From: Chitinophaga pinensis
GTDB taxonomy: Bacteria; Bacteroidota; Bacteroidia; Flavobacteriales_D; Crocinitomicaceae
NCBI GenBank assembly: GCA_943324565.2
Contig: CALPMC020000015.1
Coordinates: forward strand, 1-45,220
DNA: 45,220 bases
Direction: 5' to 3'
Part shown: in pieces, positions 32,917 to 40,827 of the stretch
How positions within the stretch are numbered: position 1 is the first letter of the stretch
Layout of the letters: the number at the start of each line of letters is the position of its first letter
Notes under the pieces: generated by a model
What the model saw: only the letters and a program-made list of their open reading frames with translations
Told to the model about the DNA's origin: nothing
Databases searched by the model: none
Program-made: the position numbers and the translations under genes

Positions 32917-33483
32917 TTATTCAGCAGCACCTTCTTCTTGTGCTTCTTCGTTTGCAGTTTCTTCAGTTGATTCTTCAGCAGCTTCTTCAGCTACTACTTC
33001 TTCTTCAACTACTTCTTCCACAACTGGTGCGTTTTTAGCAGCTAATTCAGCAGCTTTAGCAGCATTTGCAGCTTCTTCAGCTTTCAATCTTGCTACTCTT
33101 TCCTGTTCAGCGTTTTTCACTAAACCATCTTTTTTACCTTCGATTTTTGCTTCCTTAGCAGCCAACCAAGCGTTGAATTTTTCTTCAACTTGCTCCATTG
33201 TCAATGCGCCTTTAGCAACACCTTTGATTAAATGGTTTTTGAATAAAACACCTTTGTAAGAAAGAATTGCTTTCGCTGTGTCAGACATTTCAGCTCCAGT
33301 TTGAACCCAGCTAAGTGTTCTTTCGAAGTTGATGTCAATAACCGCAGGATTAGCAGTTGGATTGTATGTTCCCAATTTCTCGATGAACTTACCATCTCTT
33401 TTTGCTCTACTGTCAGCAGCTACTAAATGGAAAAATGGTTTACCTTTTTTTCCGTGTCTTTGTAATCTAATTCTTGTTGCCAT
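32917..33483 (-). CDS. rpsP: 30S ribosomal protein S16 with long acidic tail
   Basis: The first 80 or so residues are S16 (RIRLQRHGKKGKPFFHLVAADSR region, KLGTYNPTANP, GAEMSDTAKAILSYKGV). The remaining 100 residues are an extension: a helical, Lys/Ala-rich part with AAKEAKIEGKK, then a low-complexity Ala/Glu tail (EEVVAEEAAEESTEE). S16 in many bacteria is about 80-90 residues; extensions of this kind occur in Bacteroidota. It is first in the rpsP-rimM operon, with a clear promoter at 33537-33566 and a leader of roughly 45 bases that contains a small hairpin. Confidence 0.97.
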   Translation of the reverse strand: MATRIRLQRHGKKGKPFFHLVAADSRAKRDGKFIEKLGTYNPTANPAVIDINFERTLSWVQTGAEMSDTAKAILSYKGVLFKNHLIKGVAKGALTMEQVEEKFNAWLAAKEAKIEGKKDGLVKNAEQERVARLKAEEAANAAKAAELAAKNAPVVEEVVEEEVVAEEAAEESTEETANEEAQEEGAAE

Positions 33484-33498
33484 AAGGGTTTACAGTTT

Positions 33499-33513
33499 GA
33501 GGTACGAAACCTC
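33499..33513 (-). promoter_or_regulatory. Small hairpin in the rpsP leader
   Basis: GAGGT and ACCTC form a five-base stem with a five-base loop, about 15 bases before the rpsP start codon and within the predicted leader. It could tune S16 translation, but the stem is short. Confidence 0.35.
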
Positions 33514-33536
33514 GGTTTATAAAAAATTTTGAGGTG

Positions 33537-33566
33537 CAAAGTTAAGCATCTTTTTAGATTTTGCAA
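33537..33566 (-). promoter_or_regulatory. Promoter of rpsP-rimM
   Basis: On the minus strand TTG (33564-33566) is followed after exactly 19 bases by TAACTTTG (33537-33544), matching the Bacteroidota -33 TTG and -7 TAnnTTTG elements with the usual spacing. This is the best promoter in the window. Confidence 0.85.
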
Positions 33567-33857
33567 CTATTGAAATAATTAATTCAAACTAAGTTAAAAA
33601 TTAAAGTAAAAATCAACCTAGAAAAGTAAATAAACAAGCTTATTTGATAACCATTCTCACTGATTATTTAGAAAAGTTTGTAAATATGCGATTAAAATAT
33701 TTTCTTACATAACTTCTTTAAGTCATTATTAATAAATTGTTAGTGAATTTTTAATACTCCAGATCTTATTAAGTCTAATTTTTAGATAAAATACTAATCG
33801 AGAAAAAAATATCAGAATTGGGGTTTATTCTGAATAATAAAGTCAATTTTAGTTTAG
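33567..33857. other. AT-rich intergenic region between divergent rpsP and EEP genes
   Basis: No gene, RNA or repeat is recognised here. It lies between the rpsP promoter and the promoter-like box of the EEP-family gene. Confidence 0.6.
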
Positions 33858-33865
33858 TACATTTG
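33858..33865 (+). promoter_or_regulatory. Promoter -7 box of the EEP-family gene
   Basis: TACATTTG is a full match to TAnnTTTG and lies 17 bases before the ATG, implying a short leader. No TTG is found 19 bases upstream. Confidence 0.5.
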
Positions 33866-33882
33866 TCGCAAAAAAAAAACAC

Positions 33883-34836
33883 ATGCGTTTTCTACTTGTT
33901 TCGACTTTACTTGTTTTTGCTTTCAATAATTTTGCTCAAAAAACAAGAACCATTTCTTTCTATAATGTTGAGAATTTATTTGATACGATAGATGGTGTAA
34001 ATGATGATGCTGAATTTTTACCTACGGCGAAATCACAATGGATCACTAAAAGATATGAAGAAAAACTAACTCATATTCGCAGAGTTCTAACTGAAATGGG
34101 TACACCTATTATTTCTGGATTTGGAGAGATTGAAAATGCTCAAGTGGTTCGAGACATCGTAAGAAATCAAAAAGAATTTAAAAATTATGGTGTTGTTCAT
34201 TATGATAGCAAGGATGCTAGAGGCATTGATGTGGCTATGATTTATGACAGTTGCAAACTAAAACTACAGCAATCGGGATTAATTAGGTTCGTTTTACCTG
34301 GTGATACTATTGCTACATCTAGAGATATTGTTTGGGCAAAATACAAGTTGAAAAAAGAATCAATTTTCGTTTTAGTGAATCATTGGCCAAGCCGTCGAAG
34401 TGGCGTTGAAGCTAGTGACCCTAAAAGGATGAAAGCAGCCGAAAGTGCTAAAGCTTTTATTGATTCAGTTTTAACAACAGATAAAAATGCTAAAATTATT
34501 TTGATGGGAGATTTGAATGACCACCCTGAAGACAAAGCGCCTCAATTAATTGCAAAAAGTTTATCACCAATGATTGTAAAAGAATCTGGAAAATTTGGCG
34601 GATCATACAATTATAAAGGTGAATGGGAGATTATAGATCATATTTTTGTTTCAGAAGGATTAAAAAATGCTGGTAAGGTTAAAATAATTCCAAATTCAGG
34701 AAAAATTAACGCTTTCCCTTATTTATTAGAGGAATATAAAGGTCAAATTGTTCCTTTTAGAACCTATGCTGGAAGCAAATATTTAGGCGGTTACAGCGAT
34801 CATTTACCTGTTTCAATTGAGATTTCCGTTCCTTAA
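33883..34836 (+). CDS. Secreted endonuclease/exonuclease/phosphatase-family protein
   Basis: This is a metal-dependent hydrolase of the EEP (DNase I-like) fold. A signal peptide (MRFLLVSTLLVFAFNNFAQ) places it outside the cytoplasm. Motifs: FYNVENLFDT (N and E metal region), VNHWPSRRSG, LMGDLNDHPED (catalytic D and N) and the C-terminal GYSDHLPVSIEI (D-H pair). 317 residues suits Bacteroidota members that start NVENLFD. The substrate may be nucleic acid or a phosphoester and cannot be told from the sequence. It is a single-gene unit. Confidence 0.9.
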   Translation: MRFLLVSTLLVFAFNNFAQKTRTISFYNVENLFDTIDGVNDDAEFLPTAKSQWITKRYEEKLTHIRRVLTEMGTPIISGFGEIENAQVVRDIVRNQKEFKNYGVVHYDSKDARGIDVAMIYDSCKLKLQQSGLIRFVLPGDTIATSRDIVWAKYKLKKESIFVLVNHWPSRRSGVEASDPKRMKAAESAKAFIDSVLTTDKNAKIILMGDLNDHPEDKAPQLIAKSLSPMIVKESGKFGGSYNYKGEWEIIDHIFVSEGLKNAGKVKIIPNSGKINAFPYLLEEYKGQIVPFRTYAGSKYLGGYSDHLPVSIEISVP

Positions 34837-34869
34837 TAATTAAATTATAGAGTAAAATTTAATCCCTCG

Positions 34870-35208
34870 TTAAAACTCAACTAATTGCGCTAATTTCTGT
34901 GGAGCAACTTCACAATAAGCTGTTTTTATTGCGTCATTTAATAAGGCTTCATTTACTTTTTCCAGTTCGATTAAAGTCCAACCTTGTTTGCCAAATTTAT
35001 TCGGAGCAGCATAAACTTAAGTATTGTCAGCCAATGAAAAAAGATCTTGGTCACTTTCTGAAAGCTTTACGCAAACTCTGTTTTTCGCGAGATTGTGCGT
35101 TAAAAAAATCTTCTTTTTAACCTTGAACGCGATTTTCTCAAAATGCGGTTCTTCGGTCACTTCTGGTAGTGAAAGAGCAAGTTTTCTTATGAATTCTTCT
35201 GTTGACAT
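34870..35208 (-). pseudogene. MmcQ/YjbR-family gene interrupted by one stop codon
   Basis: The minus strand codes a MmcQ/YjbR-family protein (cyanophage-like DNA-binding fold): MSTEEFIRKLALSLPEV, TEEPHFEKIAFKV, CVKLSESDQDLFSLADNT. An in-frame TAA at 35017-35019 (codon 64) follows, and the same frame continues with VYAAPNKFGKQGWTLIEL and ends EVAPQKLAQLVEF at 34870-34872. The total of 112 codons is the normal family length. There is a single nonsense change and no frameshift, so this is a recent inactivation or a sequencing error. A truncated 63-residue product is unlikely to fold. Confidence 0.88.
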
Positions 35209-35321
35209 TAAATTTTGAGTCTATTTTCATTGAAATTAAAAATAAATTCGAAACAAATTTAAAGTTCTCAAAACAAAATATTCCTACATTTACCTATAAC
35301 TAACATTTAAAACACAGAACT

Positions 35322-35603
35322 ATGAAAATTAAAATGGCATTTTTGACTTTAGGTTTTTTATTGATGGCGAACATTGCGAGTGCATTCACAATTCGTTATT
35401 ACAACAAGGATTCACAAAAATACACGATGGAAGTGCGTTCAAATGGATCGACACAAAAAATTGAATTTAGTGGTTCAACAACAAGTTCAGCATCTGTTCA
35501 AACTAGCGCATCTGAAGTTGAAATCAAAACTGCATGTGGCTGGGTGAAAGTGAAAGACAGCTCTAAAATCATCATCAAAGACGGTTGTATTACGATTGAA
35601 TAG
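35322..35603 (+). CDS. Small secreted protein of unknown function
   Basis: The 93-residue product has a clear signal peptide (MAFLTLGFLLMANIASAF, cleavage after ASA) and a mature part of about 70 residues rich in Ser, Thr and Lys with a beta-strand pattern (FTIRYYNKDSQKYTMEV, SEVEIKTACGWVKVKD, KIIIKDGCITIE). Two cysteines, near residues 71 and 88, could form a disulfide. The family is not recognised. It is a single-gene unit with a terminator 22 bases after its stop and a TACATTTA box (35285-35292) close to the -7 consensus. Confidence 0.8.
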   Translation: MKIKMAFLTLGFLLMANIASAFTIRYYNKDSQKYTMEVRSNGSTQKIEFSGSTTSSASVQTSASEVEIKTACGWVKVKDSSKIIIKDGCITIE

Positions 35604-35624
35604 TCATATCACTTTTTAATTCTT

Positions 35625-35654
35625 AAAGTCTTGCTTTTGTAAGGCTTTTTTTTT
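35625..35654 (+). terminator. Rho-independent terminator after the small secreted protein
   Basis: AAAGTCTT pairs with AAGGCTTT (one wobble) around an eight-base loop, and the run continues to about nine T. Confidence 0.8.
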
Positions 35655-35734
35655 GCTTTGATTTTCTTGTTTAAAAAAAGATTAATTTTAAATCAAAATT
35701 TAAGATTAAATATTAACCAATATCAATTATTTCA

Positions 35735-35742
35735 TACCTTTG
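35735..35742 (+). promoter_or_regulatory. Promoter -7 box of dinB
   Basis: TACCTTTG is a full match to TAnnTTTG, 56 bases before the dinB ATG. The -33 element is not clear and no LexA-type operator is recognised. Confidence 0.5.
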
Positions 35743-35798
35743 TCCAACCAACGATATGCAGCGCAGATTAATGAACGAAATTATTTTAAACAAAAAAA

Positions 35799-36956
35799 AT
35801 GGCTGTATTGCGCTCAATTGTCCACATGGATTTGGACACTTTTTTCGTCTCCTGTGAGCGACTTTCAGATAGTCGTCTTAACGGAAAACCTATATTAATC
35901 GGAGGAACGAGTGATCGTGGTGTTGTTGCTTCTTGTAGCTACGAAGCGCGGCGTTTTGGTGTACATTCTGCTATGCCAATGCGTATGGCTATTGAACGCT
36001 GTCCCGAAGCAATCATTATCAAAGGCGACCACGAAACCTATTCCAAATACTCGCGAATGGTTACGGACATCGTGAAAGAAGCGGTGCCCGTGTACGAAAA
36101 AACATCCATCGACGAATTCTACATGGATTTGACAGGAATGGATCGCTTTTTCGGAACGATGAAATATGCAAGTGAGTTGCGCCAAAAAATCCTCAGAGAA
36201 ACGGGATTACCTATTTCTTTTGGACTTTCACAGAACAAAACAGTATCAAAAATCGCAACTGGAGAAGCAAAACCCAACAATCAGATGCAGATTAATTACG
36301 GTGAAGAAAAGCAATTCTTATCGCCTTTATCGGTGCGAAAAATCCCAATGGTTGGGGTAAAAACCTACCAAACGCTTTGTAATCTCGGTGTCAGAAAAAT
36401 CCATACGCTGCAAGAAATACCACTCGTTTTGATGGAAAGTGCCTTGGGTGAAAACGGTGTTTCTATCTGGAAAAAAGCACAAGGAATTGATAATTCACCA
36501 GTCGAACAATACAGCGAGCAAAAATCACTTTCCAAAGAACGAACGTTTGAAACCGATACGATTGATGTTTACAAACTAAGAGCTGTGCTACTTACAATGG
36601 CAGAAAATCTTGCGTTTCAGTTGCGAAAAAACGATAAAGTAACGGGTTGTGTGACGGTTAAAATCCGCTATTCCGACTTTCAAACGCAAACTTTACAAAA
36701 ACAAATTGCCTACACTTGCGCCGACCACGAACTGATTCCCGTTGTGTTAGAATTGTTTAAGCGCTTGTACAACCGAAGAGTTTTAGTGCGCTTGGTGGGC
36801 ATTCGCTACAGTTCACTGGTTTCGGGAAGTCACCAACTAAGTTTGTTCGACGAACGCGTGAACTACGCAGCTTTGTATAATGCGCTCGATACGATTCGTA
36901 AACGTTTTGGTGATAAGGCGATTGGGAGGGTTGGGAGCTTTGTATTGAATTCTTAA
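35799..36956 (+). CDS. dinB: DNA polymerase IV (Y family)
   Basis: This is a translesion DNA polymerase. The palm domain shows IVHMDLDTFFVSCE (metal ligand D11) and the catalytic TSIDEFYMDLTG (D105, E106). SCSYEARRFGVHSAMP is the fingers motif, and GLSQNKTVSKIAT with the helix-hairpin-helix region IPMVGVKTYQTL the thumb. The little-finger domain follows (from about 240). At 385 residues it is slightly longer than the Escherichia coli enzyme. The C-terminus has HQLSLFDE, close to the beta-clamp binding motif QLSLF. It converges on a LytTR regulator gene 20 bases away. Confidence 0.96.
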   Translation: MAVLRSIVHMDLDTFFVSCERLSDSRLNGKPILIGGTSDRGVVASCSYEARRFGVHSAMPMRMAIERCPEAIIIKGDHETYSKYSRMVTDIVKEAVPVYEKTSIDEFYMDLTGMDRFFGTMKYASELRQKILRETGLPISFGLSQNKTVSKIATGEAKPNNQMQINYGEEKQFLSPLSVRKIPMVGVKTYQTLCNLGVRKIHTLQEIPLVLMESALGENGVSIWKKAQGIDNSPVEQYSEQKSLSKERTFETDTIDVYKLRAVLLTMAENLAFQLRKNDKVTGCVTVKIRYSDFQTQTLQKQIAYTCADHELIPVVLELFKRLYNRRVLVRLVGIRYSSLVSGSHQLSLFDERVNYAALYNALDTIRKRFGDKAIGRVGSFVLNS

Positions 36957-36976
36957 TTGTTAATTTTATTATATAA

Positions 36977-37714
36977 TTAAAGAGAAAAAATATCTCTAAA
37001 ACGAATTGCTTGTCGTCGTGAAATTTCGATTTTTTCACCTTTAGATAACTCAACTTTTAATCCTCCGTTAAACCAGTTTTCAATCGCCACAACATGATTC
37101 AAATTAATTATGAACTTGCGATTAGCTCTGAAAAAAACTTCATTGTCGAGCTTTTCTTCAAAACTATTTAACGAACGTAAAACCATTGGTCTAAAAGTAT
37201 CGAAATAAACTTTTACATAATTACCATCTGATTCCATCATTCGGACATTTTTCAACTCAATAAACCAACATTTTTCACCATCCTTAATGAACACTTTGTC
37301 GTTTTCGCCCAATCTTCTCGACTTTCGTAAGTTCAATAATTGTTCGTCTTCAAATGAATTTTCATGCGAAATCTTCCGAACAACATTAGCTATTTTTTCA
37401 GGGTCAATTGGTTTAAGAATGTAATCTAGCGCTTGATTTTCAAAAGCTTGCAAGGCATATTCATCGTGGGCAGTAACAAAAACAACCTGTGGCAATTCTT
37501 CCAACTGTTTTAGCATCTCAAATCCATTCATACCAGGCATCGATACATCTAAGAAAATCAAATCTGGATTAAATTCCTTGATTTTTTCAATTCCATCAAT
37601 TCCATTAATTGCTTCAGTAACAATTTCAATTTCTTGATATTCTTTCAACAAAGAACGCAACTCTTCTCTGGCCAATCTTTCGTCGTCAATAATAATGGTG
37701 CGTGTAGTTTTCAT
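36977..37714 (-). CDS. LytTR-family response regulator (orphan)
   Basis: The receiver domain has IIIDDERLAREEL (D10, D11), phospho-acceptor D56 in LIFLDVSMPGMNG and the lysine in DYILKPIDP. The LytTR DNA-binding domain (about 145-245) is canonical: VRMMESDGNYVKVYF, FFRANRKFIINLNHV, KIEISRRQAIRF. ATG 37714 (MKTTRTIII) is chosen; a TTG ten codons upstream is not credible. No kinase gene adjoins it, so its partner is elsewhere. Unlike the regulator at 3659 its DNA-binding core is well conserved. Confidence 0.93.
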   Translation of the reverse strand: MKTTRTIIIDDERLAREELRSLLKEYQEIEIVTEAINGIDGIEKIKEFNPDLIFLDVSMPGMNGFEMLKQLEELPQVVFVTAHDEYALQAFENQALDYILKPIDPEKIANVVRKISHENSFEDEQLLNLRKSRRLGENDKVFIKDGEKCWFIELKNVRMMESDGNYVKVYFDTFRPMVLRSLNSFEEKLDNEVFFRANRKFIINLNHVVAIENWFNGGLKVELSKGEKIEISRRQAIRFRDIFSL

Positions 37715-37845
37715 ACTCAAACAAATTAGATGAATAAAAATCAAATTTAAACAAATCTAAATCCTTCATTTGAAAATCATAGACTTATTCAATAAATGCA
37801 ACAAAGCAAGGACAAAAAGTAAATTTCGCTGTTGAATGGAAAACA

Positions 37846-37925
37846 ATTACGCTTGATTTTTAATGCTTAATGTTTGATTTTTGATAGTTGATAGTTGATT
37901 TTTGGTGGTTGATTTTTAATTATCA
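37846..37925. repeat. Low-complexity TTGATTTTT repeats
   Basis: Several TTGATTTTT or GTTGAT units occur at uneven spacing between divergent genes. There is no coding potential. The repeats look like slippage products. Confidence 0.5.
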
Positions 37926-37991
37926 TTTTACAATTCAAAATTCCCTCTTCTTCCAGCTTTTTTTAACTAATTTCGTAACCTTAAAATTTAT

Positions 37992-38591
37992 ATGAGCACA
38001 GAACAAAACAACGTAAGTTATGCAATCGGAATGAGCATTGCAGAAAGTCTTAAAAATCAAAACCTTACTGAATTAGACGCAACTGTAATTGCAGAAGCGA
38101 TTAACGATTTAATGCAAGGTAAAACGCCTCGTTTGAGTGCTGAAGAAGCAAATCAAATCATTCACAATCACTTAGAAGAAAAACGTTCTGATGCTTTTAT
38201 GGCAAACAAAACAGAAGGAGAAAACTTTTTGGCAAATAATAAATCAAAGGAAAGAATTCAAGAAACTGCAACAGGTTTGCAATATGAAATCCTAACTGAA
38301 GGTGATGGTCAAAAACCTACTTCAACAGATGTTGTGAGTGTTCATTATCATGGTACATTAATCGACGGAACTGTTTTTGATTCTTCTGTACAACGCGGAA
38401 CACCAGCAAGTTTTGGCGTTCATCAAGTAATTCCAGGATGGACAGAAGCTTTACAATTGATGAACGTTGGCTCAAAATACCGTTTGTATATTCCTCAAAA
38501 TCTTGCTTATGGCGCAAATCCACACCCAGGAGGACCAATTCAACCGTTTAGTACTTTGATATTTGATGTTGAATTATTATCTATCAATTAA
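37992..38591 (+). CDS. FKBP-type peptidyl-prolyl isomerase, cytoplasmic
   Basis: This protein-folding enzyme has an N-terminal FKBP_N dimerisation part (about 1-90: YAIGMSIAESLKNQN, DLMQGKTPRLSAEEA) and a C-terminal FKBP core (VSVHYHGTLIDGTVFDSS, QVIPGWTEAL, YRLYIPQNLAYG). No signal peptide is present, so it is FklB-like and cytoplasmic. 199 residues is typical. It begins a plus-strand group of two FKBP genes, 63 bases before the lipoprotein one. Confidence 0.94.
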   Translation: MSTEQNNVSYAIGMSIAESLKNQNLTELDATVIAEAINDLMQGKTPRLSAEEANQIIHNHLEEKRSDAFMANKTEGENFLANNKSKERIQETATGLQYEILTEGDGQKPTSTDVVSVHYHGTLIDGTVFDSSVQRGTPASFGVHQVIPGWTEALQLMNVGSKYRLYIPQNLAYGANPHPGGPIQPFSTLIFDVELLSIN

Positions 38592-38654
38592 ACAAACAGC
38601 GTTTCTACATCGTAACTCTTTAAATCATTCCTTAGTTGGAGAGAAAATTTTATT

Positions 38655-39566
38655 ATGAAGCATCTATTTTTCGGAACTCTATTTTTATTGCTTATCAGTG
38701 CCTGTGGAACTGAAGATGAACAAGCGAAACCATTAAAATTCAAAAATTCTAAAGACGAACTTTCATACGTTCTAGGAGCAATTAACGCGAAAACTATCGT
38801 TAGTAGTGGTGAAACTTCGTTCGCTAATTTGGACAAAGATGAATTAATTAAAGGATTCAATGAAAATCTAAACGCAACTCCAGCTGAAGATTGTTTGCCA
38901 GTATTGCAAAAACTTTTCGGACCAACTTATCAAGATTTCAACAAGAAATATGTGAAAGAAGGTTCGCGATGTATGGGGAAAATGACGGGTCATGCTTTTT
39001 ATTCAGACATAAAAAAACTAGGTGGTTTGCCTTTAGTGAATCTTGCTATGGTTAAAAAAGGATATGCGGATGGTTTATTCTTACGTGATACGGTAATGAA
39101 AGAAGCTCAGATGCGTCAAATTATGCAAGATTTTATGCTTAGTTTGAATGAAAAAGCAGGAATGAAAATGCTTGATAAAGCAAAGAAAACTCCTGGTGCA
39201 ACTGTTTTTGACAATGGAATCATACTATTTACTATAAAAGAAGGAAAAGGTGCCTATCCTAACCCAACTGATGATGTGAAAGTACATTATGTTTTGATGT
39301 CAGCTTTGGGAGATACCGTTCAAAATTCTTACACGATGAAAAATCAAGAAGGCAAAATTGAACCTGTTCCTTTACAATTAGATGGGGGGGTGATTCCTGG
39401 ATGGAGCTACGCTTTACCAAAAATGAAAAAGGGAGGAAAATATAAAATCTACATTCCTTGGGAACTAGCTTATGGCATTGAAGGAGGAAAAGAATCGCTT
39501 TGTTTCGATATTGAATTAATAGATAGTGCACCAGCGGGAACTTTTGTTAAACCTCAAATGAGATAA
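38655..39566 (+). CDS. FKBP-type peptidyl-prolyl isomerase lipoprotein
   Basis: A lipoprotein signal peptide with lipobox LISAC (cysteine near residue 17) anchors this FKBP in the cell envelope. The N-terminal 190 residues form the FKBP_N-like helical dimer part, and the core (about 205-295) includes VKVHYVLMSALGDTV, GGVIPGWSYALPKM and YKIYIPWELAYGIEG. Compared with its neighbour the FDSS motif is changed to VQNSYT, so isomerase activity may be weak. There is a run of eight G in the gene near 39383-39390. It is probably a periplasmic chaperone. Confidence 0.9.
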   Translation: MKHLFFGTLFLLLISACGTEDEQAKPLKFKNSKDELSYVLGAINAKTIVSSGETSFANLDKDELIKGFNENLNATPAEDCLPVLQKLFGPTYQDFNKKYVKEGSRCMGKMTGHAFYSDIKKLGGLPLVNLAMVKKGYADGLFLRDTVMKEAQMRQIMQDFMLSLNEKAGMKMLDKAKKTPGATVFDNGIILFTIKEGKGAYPNPTDDVKVHYVLMSALGDTVQNSYTMKNQEGKIEPVPLQLDGGVIPGWSYALPKMKKGGKYKIYIPWELAYGIEGGKESLCFDIELIDSAPAGTFVKPQMR

Positions 39567-39615
39567 TTCAAGTAAACCAAAGACATTAATTTTTACATTT
39601 GATAAAATATTTAAA

Positions 39616-40773
39616 ATGAAATCTATTTTCAAATTCACTTTTCTAGCTGTATTCGTTTCGTTCTTTTATAGTTGTTCGGAGAAAGTCAACTTAATTGGAG
39701 ACTTCAAAGAAACTGCTGTCGTTTATGGTTTACTCGATCATTCAGATTCAATTCATTTTATAAAAATTACGAGAGCGTTTATTGGTCCAGGAAATGCACT
39801 TGAAATTGCAAAAATACCTGACTCCAATTATTTCAATCAAGTGGAAGCAACAGTTTCTGAATTTGTAAATGGAACACTCACTCGCACTTGGGTTTTAGAA
39901 GATACAATTGTTGAAAATAAAGAAACAAACGGAGTTTTCTATGGTCCAGAACAAAAAGTTTATTACTTCAAAACATTACCGACTACTGTTTCATCTTCAG
40001 GGTTAAATGGTGTAATTCAAACTTCACCAAATCCTCAGTTAACTTCTTTAAATCCAGATGCAACTTACCAATTCAAAGCAATTATTAATGATGGAGAATT
40101 TGAAGTTACTGGTGAAACAGAATTAGTAAAAGGAATTACCACTACTGCATCTTCTCAAAATTTCACGTTTAAATTTGCTAATAATCCTGGGGAATACGTT
40201 CCAACTGGTGTAGCCGTTTCAAACTCAGGAAATTCATTTGTCGTTAATACACAATTAGATATTGCTTTCAATGAACACCGTGGAAGTGACATCACAGAAA
40301 AAAGATTTAATTGGCAATTGGGTGAAGTAAGTACATTACCTGGCACAGCAAAAACATTTAGTGCAGTAGGTCAAACTTTTTATGATTTAGTGAAAGCAAA
40401 CGTTTCAAACGACCCAACGATTACAAGAAGAACGTTTAATGGAGTATACGTAACTGTAACTGGTGGAGCTGAAGAGCTTTATAATTATATGGTTGTAAAT
40501 CAACCAAGTTCGACTTTAGCACAGAGTAAACCAAGTTATACTAACTTAACAGTTTCAAATGGTAAACGAGTGGTTGGAATTTTCTCTTCACGTCAAACAA
40601 TCAAAATCTTTAAACCATTTTATGTTTCTGCGCAACAAGCATTTATCCGAGCAATTGATAAAAAAAGTACGCGTGAATTATGCCAAGGACCAATAACTGG
40701 AACTTATTTATTTTGTTCCAATCACCCTGGTGATAACGTTGTCAATCAAGAAGAGGCTTTCGCTTGTCAATAA
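39616..40773 (+). CDS. DUF4249-like lipoprotein
   Basis: This 385-residue lipoprotein has a signal ending in FYSC. The start of the mature part (VVYGLLDHSDSIHFIKITRAFIGPGNALEIA) closely resembles DUF4249 proteins of Bacteroidota. The remainder is predicted beta-rich (NPDATYQFKAIINDGEFEVTG-type strands) and the C-terminus has a pair of cysteines. The family's function is not known; members are often outer-membrane-associated. It lies 49 bases after the FKBP lipoprotein gene and may share its transcript. Confidence 0.75.
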   Translation: MKSIFKFTFLAVFVSFFYSCSEKVNLIGDFKETAVVYGLLDHSDSIHFIKITRAFIGPGNALEIAKIPDSNYFNQVEATVSEFVNGTLTRTWVLEDTIVENKETNGVFYGPEQKVYYFKTLPTTVSSSGLNGVIQTSPNPQLTSLNPDATYQFKAIINDGEFEVTGETELVKGITTTASSQNFTFKFANNPGEYVPTGVAVSNSGNSFVVNTQLDIAFNEHRGSDITEKRFNWQLGEVSTLPGTAKTFSAVGQTFYDLVKANVSNDPTITRRTFNGVYVTVTGGAEELYNYMVVNQPSSTLAQSKPSYTNLTVSNGKRVVGIFSSRQTIKIFKPFYVSAQQAFIRAIDKKSTRELCQGPITGTYLFCSNHPGDNVVNQEEAFACQ

Positions 40774-40827
40774 TTAGTTAGATTGCCCAACTTTTAAAAG
40801 CTTTTTGCTTTGTAATTTTACACTATC

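Noticed and set aside
34870..35208. Stop-codon readthrough or recoding in the MmcQ/YjbR gene
   Set aside because: The codon is TAA, which is not used for selenocysteine or pyrrolysine, and no recoding structure is evident.
36977..37714. Pairing of the second LytTR regulator with the kinase at 2932-3693
   Set aside because: The kinase already overlaps its own regulator gene, and the two loci are 33 kb apart.
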